Of a DNA stretch of 64,000 nucleotides, positions 33,801-45,909 are shown piece by piece. Where the stretch lies: NCBI GenBank assembly GCA_030533445.1, contig CM060076.1, forward strand, positions 11,882,501 to 11,946,500. Direction: 5' to 3'. Source of the stretch: Cyprinodon diabolis. Lineage: Eukaryota > Chordata > Actinopteri > Cyprinodontiformes > Cyprinodontidae. The translations under genes and the position numbers were made by a program. Every line of letters begins with the position of its first letter. Within the stretch, counting starts at the first letter, position 1. The notes beneath the pieces were generated by a model. The model did not search any database, was not told the origin of the DNA, and was given only the letters and a program-made list of their open reading frames with translations.

Positions 33801-34856
33801 ATGACCTCACCTGTCTGCCTGTGAAGTGCAAACATCCCATCTTTCTGTTGAGCACGGACTCCCTTAGATGTTCTGTTGGCATGACAACCAGCGAGGATTG
33901 GCTGGTCACATGACGCAGCCAAGGTTGAATACAGACAAAACAACAGAACATAATCATCTTTTTCTTGAGGGAACAACTTCACAGCAGACAGAGCAGCAAC
34001 AAAGAGAGGGGGTCAATAACAAGATGTTCTGTGCCAAACAATCCCAGGGAGGGAACTCATCCAGTGGGTCCGAAGTCTGCCTCCTCTGCAGCTCAACAAA
34101 GACGAGGTGGGTGTTCTCTTCAGCCGGGCACATCGTGATCCGATCCAAGTGTTACTGAACCACACGCAAACCATGCATTACAGCTCCTTGGGGATGAGAT
34201 GAGACAAACAACAGGAAAAAAATTAGTTTAAACTGGGTAACATCAGCCATCAGAGATGAGGATGTGCTTGGGAGTCATGGAAACTTAGTCTCTTTGAATG
34301 AGTTGTTGGTGGTGCTGGATCATGAGGATGAACAGCAGGCCTTCCTGCACAGATCTAGTCCTGAGAGCTAATCTAAGCCTAGGAATGAGGACCAAGGAGA
34401 AGAAGTAATTTACACTACTCTCCAATATCTTTCCCCTGAGAGTCAAAAGACTGAGATAATAGAGATGAATGCACACTTTTCACCTTATTTTATCAGCTGA
34501 TGATTAGAACTACTAAGGTCAATCATGTCAATAGTGACATTTTGCTCTAATCTTATCCAAAATATTATTTGTTTTTATCTATTTATAACTGATCTTCAAG
34601 TATGTTAACACTGGTTAATGTTCTAGGTAGATAATCTTTAATCTAAGTGAGTTTTGGGGAGCTTATTTTGTGTGAGAACAGTAAAAAACAAAACAAAAAA
34701 AAAACATTAAAGTGCGTGTAACTACTTTTACTATCCAAAATATTGATATGCTTATTTTCATGAATGCTTTATACATTAGTCTCCTTGGGTGCTCTGGCTG
34801 TAATACTTCAATCCTTCAAAATAAGTGCATTTCTGGACTTATACATCAAGAAGATA
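30851..34856. other. Intergenic DNA; possible regulatory or exon-like islands
   Basis: Mostly AT-rich. Two islands stand out: 32435-32690, where long frames overlap on both strands, and 33790-34160, which has a CCAAT-type box, an E-box and an ATG (see findings). Neither encodes a recognised domain. Confidence 0.3.
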
Positions 34857-34864
34857 GGTATCAG

Positions 34865-35492
34865 CAGAGATGGCAAAAGTACTCACTTTCCGTACTTGAG
34901 TAAAAGTACAGATACTTGTGTTAAAAAAATACTTTGGTAAAAGTGGAAGTACTGATTAAACTTCTTTACTCAAGTAAAAGTAACAAAGTACAGGCTTTTA
35001 AATTTACTTAAAGTATAAAAGTAAAAGTAGAAACCACTTTTTTCATGCCGTTGCCTACATTTTAAATGGATGTCTGCCAATAGGACTAGATCTCCGTTGT
35101 GTTCATTTTCAATCATCTCGTCGTCCATACTACTATGCTAACGCCACCGCCAAGCTGCAATGATTTGCCACGAACGAATACCGCCGAATCTGTCGATTCA
35201 TCTTGTAGTGGTGCGTCAAATGCAGCGTAGATTCCCATCCAATTAGATTGAATTTGGTATTGATGACGTGAAAAATAATAACGGTAACTCCATTGAAATG
35301 ATTCAAAACTAAAGTAACGAGCCAATTTTTTAAAATGTAAGGAGTAGAAAGTACAGATATTTGTGTAAAAATGTAAGGAGTAGAAGTAAAAAGTTGCCAT
35401 AAAAATAAGTAGTAAAGTAAAGTAAAAATATCAGAAAAATCTACTTGAGTACAGTAATGAAGTATTTGTACTTCGTTACTTCCCATCTCTGG
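34865..35492. mobile_element. hAT-type MITE with 8-bp target duplication
   Basis: 628 bp starting CAGAGATGGCAAAAGTACTC and ending, in reverse, CAGAGATGGGAAGTAACG. It is flanked by GGTATCAG on both sides (34857-34864 and 35493-35500). Both subterminal regions repeat AAGTACTT, GAGTAAAAGTA and related motifs many times. No transposase remains. The internal minus-strand frames (35113-35486) have no recognised domain. Confidence 0.92.
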
Positions 35493-35500
35493 GTATCAGT

Positions 35501-36350
35501 GCATTTTAAGGCAGTGAATGATATAGAATACATATATTTTAAGGCTGAAATGCCTAATTAATGCCTAAACCAGGGTCCAAATTAATGCATAGACAAAAAA
35601 TATATATTTTGGAACACAGGATGTTTAATTTAAATCTTTCACAAATTAAGGAAAGAAATCAGCTTTTAATTTAACTGACTGTGGCAGTTTAGATTCATAT
35701 GTTTTTTCCATATAATTTCACATATTTCGCAAACATTTTGTCTGGATTGCAGTGTGCTGGCATAACTACTGGTAAACCTCTTATTATATCTTTTGTTTGT
35801 TTGTTTTCTTTCACAGATAGATATTTTTGTTAAATATACAAAATTGAAACAACAAAAGGGATGCATACAAAAACCTTAAGGCTAAGATATTTTATTCCCC
35901 TAAACCACTTTTATATGTCTACCAGAATGAAAACCCCTTCAGCAGAGAAAATCTGTATTTAAGGGAACTTGAAGTGAGAAGATGGTCACAGGACGAAACC
36001 ATCCACAGTTGTTTTGAGGCTATGGACCGGGATGCACCATGTCAGCCACATGGAGGCGACATCAATGCAATTACCTAGTGCGTGAATTATTTTAATAACA
36101 AATAATAACAAACCCTATATTACAAGAGATCTGAAAAGAATACTAGAAAATCAAACATAGCCCTCAGATAGAAAAAAGGGAGGATTTCAATTCAATTCAG
36201 CTTATATATAGGGTAAGGTACACCACATGCTGTGTTAAGGATCTTTACAGAGACAGTTCAACCACATCATACAGTCAGATTGGTTTAAAACTTTCTATCT
36301 AAGAAAAAAACAGCTGATTGCATTGAGGTGATTACTTTGCAGGATTCCTA
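35501..36350. other. Intergenic DNA, nothing recognised
   Basis: AT-rich sequence with a TTCAATTCAATTCA short repeat near 36188. No gene is seen. Confidence 0.3.
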
Positions 36351-37450
36351 CCTTCTGGATGAGCTGGCAGAGACAGGAGCATCTTGCCTACATTATGTGA
36401 TTGACTCTACAGCAATACCTCAGCAAGCATACATGCAGTAGAGGGGAACCATTCCACTTCAACATTAAGAAACCTCCAGGTGTGTAAAAGGAACTTAAAG
36501 TCAAGATAAGACACATTAAGGAGGCATACAGGAAGAGGCTGGAGAAAAGGCTCTGGTAAAACAATATAAGAGATGAGGTCAGGAATGAAAAAGATCACCC
36601 GCTTCAAGAAGAAGTAGGATCAGACAGATGAAAGTCTGGACAGATCAAAGAACTGAACACATTCCTTAATAGGTTCATTTCTGGAACAAGCTTAGCATCC
36701 TTCACGCATGCTCACAATTATATCCCATCTTTCTTTGACCCAAGGCTTCCCTCTCACATCTCAAATGTTTAATGGCTACCTATGCCACTGATTCTAATGC
36801 TTCTATGCTTTTGCTCTCAACTGAATCAGAATACGGTGCTGCTCCCTTTGACTCTCACATCCTCTCTAGAAGTCAAGAGTGAAACAAAATAAAGTTCTAG
36901 ATGCATAAGATGTCTGATCCAGAGCTATTCACAGCACCTCTTAGACTGAGTCAGGAGACAGTTCAAGTGTTGAGGAAGACCCCTTGCCGTGCTCCTGTAC
37001 AAAATGATGCTCAGCCAACAGCCCTAGACCTGTTGCGCTGATTAGGCCTGTTGCACTGTTAGGATCATGTTCTTAGACTCACCAGTGCATTTTACCAGTT
37101 AACTGTCTGCTGGGTGTATGTGGTGCCTCAAAATTTGCAGCCTCATACTGCCAGGATAAGGAGACTTTCCGCTATTACAATGTTTTTATGGCAAGCTAGA
37201 CCCAAGGGTTACATGATTCAGGCGGATTTGCTTAATGAGAATCTCCAGAAGACTCTGGTGGAGGCATTAACAATCGCCTGGATCAAAGCCTACCTAAAAA
37301 GCGACCACAGTTTTCGATAATTAAGGGTCAGCTATCTAATCAGGAGCATCACAGGGTATGGCCATCTCACCATTCCTTTTTTACTGTCTACATCACCAAT
37401 CTCTATTTATTCACTGGATTGCTGATAGGCCGTTGGTTGTACACAGTGCT
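36351..37450 (+). repeat. Possible degraded LINE sequence
   Basis: Short plus-strand phrases, for example LRKTPCRAPVQNDAQPTALD near 36970-37030 and ARIRRLSAITMFLWQARPKG near 37150-37210, recall the region before the reverse transcriptase core of fish LINEs. Frames are broken and similarity is weak, so this is only a suggestion. Confidence 0.25.
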
Positions 37451-39439
37451 GTGAAGTAACCAGCCGCCATATTAGTACCACCTAGTTTGACCAGTCGGAA
37501 TGTAAACAACATGTGCCCTTCAGCATCGAACAACAATAATAATAATAATATTTTCACAGACTTTTCAATAAGGATAAATTCATCACTTTGACACAGACTT
37601 GCTGTTTCATAGCGTCACTAGATTACTGTAATTTATGATTAAAAAAAATAGGCACATCAAGTTGCATATTCAGTATGAAGTCTATGAAGTCTTTAAATAA
37701 TGTAATATAGCATATACAAATCCATCCCAACAAAATTAGTGTGTTAATCGAACATTATAATACTGTAGTCAAATATTAAGAATATTACACACGGACACAC
37801 ATCCACTATCTGACGAACTGTCAAAACAGCTAAATTGATGATGGACATTTACTATACATGCCTGGATTACATTGTTATGGTTATTACATTACAGCTATTT
37901 TATATGGAGCGACTCCAGGAGAGTCTGGTACAATACAGAGTCCTGTCAACTACAAAAATATTTGGATGACTTTGCTTTGTTGGTTGCATCAGAGATGTAC
38001 AAGAAACCAGGTACAGAGAGCTATCGGAATCGCTTTGTGTCATGTTGTTAAGACATCATTGTTTTTTTGTATCAAAAGAAACGGGAACAGGTCAACCACC
38101 ATTACCATCATCGGAAAAGAAGTGAGTTTGGTGGAATATAATTATCTCTGTGTTCCAACAGACCAGATCGGAGACCCAACTTTGAAACTACCTACAAGAA
38201 AGGGCGAAGCAGACAGTACCACAACCAAACCCAGAGAATCAGCTTTAGCTCTTATGCTCCACTAATCTGGAATAAACATTCAGAAAACTAGAAAAGCAAT
38301 AAAACCCTAAATTACTTAAAGACAAGATTAAAGTACCACTTGACAGTTCTACCTAAACATAATTAGTAAAGTTTTCAGTTTTATCAATCAGTTTATCATT
38401 ATTGTTTTATATTTTTTAATGATTTAAAGTAATCTTTAATGTTCTATCCTCTTCAATAAACTGTGTTGCCTTTATTTCATTACAACAAGCTTTCTTTGTT
38501 CTTCTTTCATGTACAGTACTTTGAATTGTCAAGCTATTGAAATCCACTGTACAAATTAACTTGCTTTGCCTTGCCTTGAGCAAGCTTAGGTCTTTCACTG
38601 CTTGAAGCAAGATGCTGCATATCTTCTGGAAGGCTTTTTGTGGAAGCCATCATCTCTTTGACATCCGTTGGGCTTGCAGCATCAGAACCAATGACTTAAA
38701 GTTCTTATCAAGTTAATTAAGAAGGGCGGCTCTGTTCTGGGAACTACTCAAAAACCTCAATAGATGATTCTACTAAGAATAATTGTTCATGCAAAGAAAA
38801 ACATTTTGGATAACTCTGAGAATTTCATGTCAGTTTATCACAGGAAAAAAAAAATTTGTATTGCTTTTTCATATTACAACATACATTTATATTCTGGCAG
38901 TCCTAAAATGCCACAGAAAACGGAGATTTACAGAGAGCTGTATCCAATAGCCCAAATGAATAATGCATTTAGGTTACTATTTTATTTTTTATTTAAAAAC
39001 GTTTTAATTCGATTGAGGAATTCCCTCAGTTGGCTGTGGTCTTCAGCATCCCAGCACAGCATACTTTGGCTTTCAAAAGCTTTCCAAAATTGTCCAGGCA
39101 TGCTCTCACATTTATTATAGTTACTCTTTTACTCCCTGTTTTGAAAATCAACTGAGCATCGATTTGGAGATTTGGTTGTATATTTTGAGGTGTGTGGAGT
39201 GGTGACCTCAAGACTGGATTTTGTGGGACCTTAAAAAGATTTGCCATTTTTAACTGACCTCTGCAATTTTGAAAGTCTAATTATTAGTCTTACTATTGCA
39301 TGACATACTTTGCAATGTTGAATAAAAATAAATATTTAGCACAATGTCAAAATTTGATGTGTGCACATTGTAAGATCATTGTTGTTTACTAATAAATCTC
39401 TTACAAACTACCAAAAAATATATTTTCTCAGTGTGCACA
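37451..39439. other. Intergenic DNA with a possible LINE 3' tail
   Basis: The stretch at 38160-38290 (AGCTCTTATGCTCCACTAAT, then CTGGAATAAACATTCAG) resembles the 3' coding end of common fish LINEs. The rest is AT-rich without a gene. It ends with CACA (39436-39439), the left target duplication of the next element. Confidence 0.35.
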
Positions 39440-39777
39440 TGTAGAGGGGTGAAAAGCCAGTTTTTAGTGGATAAAACAAAGAAGTTGGAAAACAGGCACC
39501 CCAACATTATTTTTTGTCGTTTTGTGTCTTTGATTTCTCATTTTATTAGATTATATGGTGTTATTCATTTAGTCCATGTAGTTCCGGCCGCGGCCGCTAG
39601 GGGGCGCTGACGCGTTGGCGGTGTGAAAAAGACTGAACACACAAGAAGAATAAATCTTCCGGTTGAAGGTAAAGAAGCTCAACATGTGTGTTTCGTCTTT
39701 CTCATACCACAGCACCACACGTTGAGGGAAGATCATCGCACACATTACCCTCAGCCATCCGAGGTTGCAGGGTAACA
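39440..39777 (+). repeat. 5' LTR of the Ty3/Gypsy element
   Basis: 338 bp from TGTAGAGGGGTGAAAAGCC to GAGGTTGCAGGGTAACA. It contains a GC-rich core GCCGCGGCCGCTAGGGGGCG (39590-39609 region) and a poly(A) signal AATAAA at 39649-39654. Confidence 0.95.
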
Positions 39778-39781
39778 AATT

Positions 39782-39799
39782 TGGGGGCTCGTCCGGGAT
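39782..39799 (+). promoter_or_regulatory. Primer binding site, tRNA-Pro type
   Basis: TGGGGGCTCGTCCGGGAT begins four bases after the 5' LTR. This 18-mer is the tRNA-Pro primer site known from gammaretroviruses. It would anneal the 3' end of host tRNA-Pro to start minus-strand DNA synthesis. Confidence 0.9.
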
Positions 39800-39910
39800 A
39801 GCACCTCCTGCTGGCTTGGTGCTATCTAAAAAAAAAAACAACAACCTTGGGATCCTGACCTTATGTTACATGAACTGATGCTCTAAGGGCAAGACATCAG
39901 GTATCCAGAG

Positions 39911-41299
39911 ATGACGACGCTACATGAGCTTCAGTGGGAGATCCAGCAGCTGCTTCACCAACTGATTGATGACGCCAGAAGAGAGCTGCTTCACCAACTA
40001 GCAGTATCTTGCCAAGATGAGGTGGGAGAAGACGCACCAGGGGAGGAGTCGTCCGAAGTGGAACTCTATGACTTCATTGTTGACTTTTTAAGAAGTAAAC
40101 GATTGAGGAATTTGGAGGACCAAGGGATGTCGCGCCTGCTGGTGTTTCGTGACCTCGTTGATGAGCTACTGTCAGCACAAGAAACAGAGAACCAGCATCA
40201 TTCAGTGGTTGTAGACAAAGTGGCATCAGTGAACGAGACTGAGCAGATTGTAGCAGCATCAGCGTCGAGTAAGACAGTGTCATCACCAGTTGTTGCTGAT
40301 CAGGTAACCGGGTTAGTAAAATTGACAGATGTTGCTGCATTACTTCCACGAAGAGAATTTCGGATTCATGCTGGTCAGATCTCAGATTCTGACTTAGATG
40401 TGAGTTTTAACTGTTTGTGTAAGCAAATTGATGAAGGATTGAGTGAAGGTTTCACTGAGGCTGAGATTATTAGGACAGTTCTCAGAATAATTAAACCGGG
40501 TACATTTAAAGATATGCTGATTACAAAAGATACTCTGACTGTAACTGAGCTGAAGCGTTTTCTCAGAGCGCACCTTAAAGATAAGAACAGTACTGAATTA
40601 TTTCAAGAACTGAGCAACGCAAGACAACACGATAAAGAAGGTCCACAACAGTTTATGTATAGACTGATGGGGTTAAAACAGCGTGTGCTTTTTGCTTCTA
40701 AAGTAAGCACAGGTTTCCAGTATGACAAGAAATTAGTTCAGGGAGTGTTCCTACATTCACTCTATCAGGGCATACATGAAAAATATTCATATGTCCGACA
40801 AGATCTCAAACCCCACCTTTCAGATGAGGAAGTCACTGATGACTTTATCCTAGAAGTGATAACAAAGTCAGTAGGTGAAGACACAGAGAGACAGAATAGA
40901 CTAGGTCAGGCTCTCAAACCAAAAGCAGTTAGTGTCAGTACAGTGCAGATGGACAAGAAAAGTCAGAATGCAGTTCAGATGCAGGCAGAAGTCCAAGCTA
41001 ATCGTACTGCCATACAAGAGCTAACAGCACAGGTTTCATCACTGACCAAAAGTTTAGAAAAGGCTTTAACACCTATTGTTGGTTCAGGGACTGAAAACAT
41101 TCACACACCTTTTCCCCACCAAAACCAGCCAGCAAAGTCAGACGCTAAACGAAGATGTCAGCAATGTGTCTCCCAAGGAAAGGATAGCTGTTGCCACTGT
41201 TTCAGGTGTGGGAAAGAGGGACACAGAGCAATTGGCTGTTTGATGAAGAACAATCTGTCGGGAAACTGGGCGAGGTCGCTGGGACGGGACCACCAGTGA
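39911..41299 (+). CDS. gag: Gag polyprotein of the Ty3/Gypsy element
   Basis: 462 codons from ATG 39911. The N-terminal 110 residues are acidic and helical; the central part (about 140-330) has the capsid-like segments [40 protein letters not shown] and [22 protein letters not shown]-terminal CCHC zinc knuckle is at C430, C433, H438 and C443 ([14 protein letters not shown]), preceded by a Cys-rich [15 protein letters not shown]. It packages element RNA into virus-like particles. Its end overlaps the pol frame, which lies in the -1 frame, and a slippery heptamer sits in the overlap. No defect is seen. Confidence 0.92.
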   Translation: MTTLHELQWEIQQLLHQLIDDARRELLHQLAVSCQDEVGEDAPGEESSEVELYDFIVDFLRSKRLRNLEDQGMSRLLVFRDLVDELLSAQETENQHHSVVVDKVASVNETEQIVAASASSKTVSSPVVADQVTGLVKLTDVAALLPRREFRIHAGQISDSDLDVSFNCLCKQIDEGLSEGFTEAEIIRTVLRIIKPGTFKDMLITKDTLTVTELKRFLRAHLKDKNSTELFQELSNARQHDKEGPQQFMYRLMGLKQRVLFASKVSTGFQYDKKLVQGVFLHSLYQGIHEKYSYVRQDLKPHLSDEEVTDDFILEVITKSVGEDTERQNRLGQALKPKAVSVSTVQMDKKSQNAVQMQAEVQANRTAIQELTAQVSSLTKSLEKALTPIVGSGTENIHTPFPHQNQPAKSDAKRRCQQCVSQGKDSCCHCFRCGKEGHRAIGCLMKNNLSGNWARSLGRDHQ

Positions 41300-44200
41300 C
41301 CAGAGCGAAAGCAGGGTCCCATCTCACTCCAAAGCTGCATCCTCAAGAGGGCGCACCATCGTCTGCCAGGCTCATCAAACAAAATAGCTCTACTAAGAAG
41401 AAACATGTTGCCCAGCTGATTGGTGGTAGATGCACTGTGACATGCCAACTAAATGGGGCCGAGTTGCAGATGCTATTGGACAGTGGGGCACAAGTGAGCA
41501 TAGTGGAGAAGTCATGGGTACAGAAAGCTCTACCAAATGTAACAATCCAACCTCTTGAGAGCCTACTACCAGAACACCCTCTCAAAGTCACAGCAGCAAA
41601 TGGAACCGAGGTGCCATTTGATGGATGGATAGAAGTCCGACTCGAAATCAAAAGTATCAAATATGGTTCTGTGGCTCTCTATGTTCCGTTGCTTGTAAGT
41701 CAAGAGAGTATAAGCAGCCCGTTGCTAGGTTTTAATGTGATACAAGAAATCATAATGGGAAACACTGACCAGACAAACACCATCAACTTGGTGGAGTTAC
41801 TGTCAGAGGCTTTGAGAATTCAAAAAAGTAGTGTCGAAACTCTGGTCTCTGTGGTTTGCACTATGCCGTCTCAGGAAGAATCAAAGAGTTCAGCAGTGAG
41901 AGTTGGAAAGAAGGGTCTTAATGTTCAAAGCGGCCAAATCTGTGAAGTGAAATGTCGCATCAGAACGTTTCCAGGAGGAGGAGTAATGTTGTTTGAACCA
42001 GACATACAGAGTATTGTGCCAGAAGGGTTGGAATTATTTCCTGCTTTGGTTGATGTACCTGTTGGAGCTTCAAAAATGGTGAAAATTCCAGTCCAGAATT
42101 CAACCAACCATGACATTTTCTTACCTCCAATGACAGCTTTAGGAGTCATTGAGGAAATTGATGGAACCAAATCTATAAACATCTCTCTATCACCTCATGA
42201 ACACGTTGGTGGACAGAGTGATCCACCCTTGTGCGCCGCCCATGTGAACTCGCTAAATAATGGGGACTCCACTAAAAAGGGAAACCATACACCTGCTCAT
42301 GTACAAGAGAAATGGCATCCAAATGTTAATCTGGATCATCTCTCTGAGCATGAACAGGATATGGTACGCCAAATGTTGTATGAAGAATCGGATGTGTTTG
42401 CATCTGAAGAAGGCGACATTGGATGTATTCCTGGTTTACAGCTCCAGATCACCACAACAGATAATACCCCTGTCCAAAAAAATTATAACTCTATTCCTCG
42501 GCCATTGTATAAAGAGGTTAAGGATTATATCTCAAACCTTTTGGATAGAGGGTGGATTAGAAAGTCAGTTTCAGCATACTCCTCACCTGTTGTCTGCGTG
42601 CGAAAGAAAGACCACAGCCTGCGTCTTTGTGTTGACTTCCGAGAGCTCAACCGTAAAACCACTCCTGATCGCCATCCACTACCACGCATTCAAGATCTGT
42701 TGGACAGTCTTGGAGGGAATTCCTGGTTCTCCATTTTGGACCAAGGGAGTGCATATCACCAAGGGTTTGTGAGTGAGGAGTCAAGGCATCTGACAGCATT
42801 TAGCACACCTTGGGGTCTCTACGAATGGATAAGAATCCCCTTCGGACTGACCAACGCACCAGCTGCATTCCAGAGATGTATGGAAGGCGTATTAGAAGGC
42901 ATCAGGGATGAGTGCTGCGTACCCTATTTAGATGATGTCCTCTGTTACTCAAAAACATTTGAGGAACACGTCGACCATTTGAGACAGGTTTTCTGCAGAA
43001 TGCGACAACATGGCATTAAACTTCGACCAGCCAAATGTGAGCTTTTCAAGAGACAAATTCGTTATCTGGGACGAATGGTTTCAGGAGAAGGCGTCCAGAT
43101 CGACCCAAAAGATTTGGAAGCTGTAATAGCTCTGAAGGAGAAGAAGCCTCACACAGTTGGAGAAGTTCGGACATTGCTAGGCTTTCTTAGTTATTATCGA
43201 TCCTTCATTCAGGATTTCTCACGACTTGCAAGACCTCTGTTTGAACTCCTTCAAAGCTCAGCCGACACAAGTAAGAACAACAAACCCCAGACTTCTAAGA
43301 GTCGAGTTTGTAAAATGAAAGAAAACACAGGTCAGCTTCCCTCTCGCAAACCTGTTACATGGACAACTGAGCATCAGACTGTGCTTTCCAAGCTGGTGGA
43401 GATGCTGATTAATCCGCCCATCTTAGCTTATCCCGACTTTGATTGTCCATTTGTTTTGCATACTGATGCGTCAAATGAAGGACTCGGAGCGGTGTTATAT
43501 CAGTCCCAAAACAACAAGCTGCGTGTTATTGGCTACGGATCAAGAACCTTAACACCTGCTGAACGTAACTATCACCTTCATTCAGGTAAACTTGAGTTCC
43601 TAGCACTCAAGTGGGCCATTTGTGATAAGTTTCGAGACTATCTGTATTACGCACCAACTTTCACGGTCTATACAGATAACAATCCCCTGACCTATATTTT
43701 GAGTTCTGCCAGGCTAAATGCTGTAGGTCATAGGTGGGTTGGGGAATTAGCCGACTTCCACTTTGATATAAAGTATAGACCGGGGAAGAGGAATGCTGAT
43801 GCAGATATGTTGTCCAGACACCCAGTAGACCTTGAACAGTACATGAAAGATCATACTGAGACAGTGTCCCCTGAAGTTGTGTCTGCAGTGTGGCAAGGTA
43901 ACCAAGCAACACAAAGCAATGATGTTCCCTGGATTGCTGCATTACAACTTGTTGATGAAAATGATGCTAACATACTTGGCAGTGTCATGACCATCATGCC
44001 TGAAAACATCAGGGAAGCGCAACAAGAAGATACAGCAATTAAAGAGATTGTGTCATTGAAACAAATAAATTGGAGTCCAAATGAAAAGGATAAAAGAAGC
44101 ATGGATAAAGAAACAAGGAGACTGTTGTACGAGTGGAACAAGTTAGTCGTGGAAAACGGACTACTTTTCCGGAGAACAGTACAAAACAGACAGCTAGTTC

Positions 44201-45435
44201 TCCCTGACAAACTCAAACCACAAGTGTTAAAGAGCTTGCATGACGACATGGGCCATGTCGGGCCTGATAAGGTGATTCATCTTGCTCGAGAACGCTTTTA
44301 CTGGCCAAACATGCAACAAGACATTGAGGATTATGTGACCAAGAAATGCCAATGTATTAAACAAAAACATCCCAATGTCCCACAGAGAGCACCAATGGGA
44401 TCCATCACAACTAGCGCACCATTTGAGTTGGTCTCTATTGATTATTTGCATCTGGAACCAAGCAAAGGAGGATACGAGTATATCCTGGTTGTCGCTGACC
44501 ATTTCACCCGATTTGCACAAGCGTACCCAACCAGAAACAAATCCGGAAAGACAGCAGCTGAAAAGATATTTCAAGATTTTATTCCTCGGTTTGGGTACCC
44601 AGAGAAACTACATCATGATCAGGGACGTGAGTTTGAGAATAGCTTATTCCAAAGATTACAACAGCTCTCAGGAATTTCTCACTCACGCACTACTCCCTAT
44701 CATCCGCAGTGCAATCCAGTGGAGCGACTGAATCGTACCCTTCTTCAGATGTTGCGCACATTACAAGAGGAGAAAAAGAGTGAATGGAAAGATCATCTGC
44801 CACAAATCGTACATGCATATAATTGCACGAGGCATGAAGCGACAGGATACTCGCCTTTCTTCCTATTGTATGGCAGGGCTCCGCGCCTACCAGTTGATTT
44901 GCTCTTTGGCACCAGGAGAGAGACTGAAGACTGCAACCATCAAACCTTTGTTGAAAAGTGGGCTGAAAGGATGCGTATGGCGTACCAAATTGCTGCCAAC
45001 AACAGTCAAAAATATTCAGCTAAAGGCAAAAAGCAATATGACAGACGTGCCAGAGGTGTCACTCTTCAGGCAGGCGATAGAGTCTTGGTTAAAAACCTCT
45101 CAGAAAGGGGAGGTCCAGGTAAACTCCGCTCATACTGGGAGCAGACAGTGTACCGCGTGATTGAAAGAGTGGGGGATGGACCTGTCTATAAAGTGCAGCC
45201 AGAGAGAGGGAACAAAACCATGCGTGTGCTTCACAGAAACCTGCTTCTGCCTGTCAATGACCTACCTCTGGAAGAGGAACTTCCTGTGAGAAAACAGACA
45301 AAACAGAAAAATCAGCGAACTGAAAGCTGCGAGAATGAATCTGAAATACATAACTCGGATGAGGAAGAAGAAGAGTTCACATACCACCATGACCTCCGGA
45401 GCAGAATCCCGTGTTATGGATTTGTAAACCCATAA
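41191..45435 (+). CDS. pol: Pol polyprotein: protease, reverse transcriptase, RNase H, integrase
   Basis: The open frame runs 41191-45435; translation should enter it by frameshift at 41266 rather than by its own start. Counting from 41191, the retropepsin motif DSGAQVSI starts at residue 97. In reverse transcriptase, [11 protein letters not shown] carries the first Asp and YLDD is at 579-582 (42925-42936). RNase H shows [23 protein letters not shown] and [12 protein letters not shown]. Integrase has its zinc finger at H1017, H1022, C1053 and C1055 (C-x-C instead of the usual C-x2-C) and the catalytic triad D1084, D1143, E1178 (34 residues between the last two). [11 protein letters not shown] module follows; no chromodomain is seen. 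It ends at TAA in the context TAA CAA CTA. Confidence 0.95.
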   Translation: MPLFQVWERGTQSNWLFDEEQSVGKLGEVAGTGPPVTRAKAGSHLTPKLHPQEGAPSSARLIKQNSSTKKKHVAQLIGGRCTVTCQLNGAELQMLLDSGAQVSIVEKSWVQKALPNVTIQPLESLLPEHPLKVTAANGTEVPFDGWIEVRLEIKSIKYGSVALYVPLLVSQESISSPLLGFNVIQEIIMGNTDQTNTINLVELLSEALRIQKSSVETLVSVVCTMPSQEESKSSAVRVGKKGLNVQSGQICEVKCRIRTFPGGGVMLFEPDIQSIVPEGLELFPALVDVPVGASKMVKIPVQNSTNHDIFLPPMTALGVIEEIDGTKSINISLSPHEHVGGQSDPPLCAAHVNSLNNGDSTKKGNHTPAHVQEKWHPNVNLDHLSEHEQDMVRQMLYEESDVFASEEGDIGCIPGLQLQITTTDNTPVQKNYNSIPRPLYKEVKDYISNLLDRGWIRKSVSAYSSPVVCVRKKDHSLRLCVDFRELNRKTTPDRHPLPRIQDLLDSLGGNSWFSILDQGSAYHQGFVSEESRHLTAFSTPWGLYEWIRIPFGLTNAPAAFQRCMEGVLEGIRDECCVPYLDDVLCYSKTFEEHVDHLRQVFCRMRQHGIKLRPAKCELFKRQIRYLGRMVSGEGVQIDPKDLEAVIALKEKKPHTVGEVRTLLGFLSYYRSFIQDFSRLARPLFELLQSSADTSKNNKPQTSKSRVCKMKENTGQLPSRKPVTWTTEHQTVLSKLVEMLINPPILAYPDFDCPFVLHTDASNEGLGAVLYQSQNNKLRVIGYGSRTLTPAERNYHLHSGKLEFLALKWAICDKFRDYLYYAPTFTVYTDNNPLTYILSSARLNAVGHRWVGELADFHFDIKYRPGKRNADADMLSRHPVDLEQYMKDHTETVSPEVVSAVWQGNQATQSNDVPWIAALQLVDENDANILGSVMTIMPENIREAQQEDTAIKEIVSLKQINWSPNEKDKRSMDKETRRLLYEWNKLVVENGLLFRRTVQNRQLVLPDKLKPQVLKSLHDDMGHVGPDKVIHLARERFYWPNMQQDIEDYVTKKCQCIKQKHPNVPQRAPMGSITTSAPFELVSIDYLHLEPSKGGYEYILVVADHFTRFAQAYPTRNKSGKTAAEKIFQDFIPRFGYPEKLHHDQGREFENSLFQRLQQLSGISHSRTTPYHPQCNPVERLNRTLLQMLRTLQEEKKSEWKDHLPQIVHAYNCTRHEATGYSPFFLLYGRAPRLPVDLLFGTRRETEDCNHQTFVEKWAERMRMAYQIAANNSQKYSAKGKKQYDRRARGVTLQAGDRVLVKNLSERGGPGKLRSYWEQTVYRVIERVGDGPVYKVQPERGNKTMRVLHRNLLLPVNDLPLEEELPVRKQTKQKNQRTESCENESEIHNSDEEEEEFTYHHDLRSRIPCYGFVNP
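41260..41266 (+). promoter_or_regulatory. -1 ribosomal frameshift site, G GGA AAC
   Basis: The heptamer is in the correct zero-frame phase of gag (GGA at 41261, AAC at 41264), 33 bases before the gag stop. A -1 slip continues directly into the open pol frame as [18 protein letters not shown] is a recognised slippery sequence, used for example in simian retrovirus gag-pro and in mammalian PEG10. Downstream, TGGGAC (near 41279) could pair with GTCCCA (near 41325) as part of a stimulatory stem. Confidence 0.85.
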
Positions 45436-45855
45436 CAACTACAGACAGACCAAACTCAAAATCCTGAACAAGAACTTTTGATGAGACAGAACCAAGAAAA
45501 TCAAAATAATCTGCGTGCAACGGCTGAGGAGTTCTGTCCCTCTGACAGAGAAGCAACTGTCAATAAAAGAGATGCTTCTGAAACTGAAGAAAGATCTGAG
45601 ATGTGTGAAAGAGAGCAGGATCAGATGGAGATGGATGAAAACAGAGTGGAAAGTGATATACGGAGATCAGAGAGAAGAGGGAGACCAACAGAAAGACTAA
45701 CATACGAGACCCTTGGCCAGCCATCATATAGCTGCTGGAGTGCAGGTGTTAGTCCGTTGCTGTTTAACCAACCCTTCACAATGACATCTGGTCTACTGCC
45801 ATTTCCCTATATTCCATATCCATATGTGTATCAGCAGTACCCTTCCATACAATGA
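45436..45855 (+). CDS. In-frame extension behind the pol stop (possible readthrough product)
   Basis: In the same frame as pol, 139 further codons are open from the base after the pol TAA to TGA at 45853-45855; the first ATG is at 45481. The stop context TAA CAA CTA fits the CAR-YYA rule for readthrough known from tobamovirus-type stops. The predicted segment is Gln/Glu-rich, then basic with IRRSERRGRPTERLTYETLG, then aromatic/Pro-rich (PFPYIPYPYVYQQYPSI). The RRSxRxRRPxxRL pattern resembles C-terminal ends of other fish Gypsy Pol proteins. It has no signal peptide or membrane segment, so it is not an envelope. Alternatives are a separate small ORF or a recent nonsense change in pol. Confidence 0.5.
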   Translation, partial: QLQTDQTQNPEQELLMRQNQENQNNLRATAEEFCPSDREATVNKRDASETEERSEMCEREQDQMEMDENRVESDIRRSERRGRPTERLTYETLGQPSYSCWSAGVSPLLFNQPFTMTSGLLPFPYIPYPYVYQQYPSIQ

Positions 45856-45894
45856 GACTCACCCAAGAAATTGTTAATGTCAGGAGACATTTCT

Positions 45895-45909
45895 TTAAGT
45901 GAGGGAGAG
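45895..45909 (+). other. Polypurine tract
   Basis: AAGTGAGGGAGAG immediately precedes the TG of the 3' LTR, the expected site for priming plus-strand synthesis. Confidence 0.75.

Noticed and set aside
45478..45855. Envelope gene of the Gypsy element
   Set aside because: The frame is short and has no signal peptide, glycosylation pattern or membrane anchor; it is in frame with pol.
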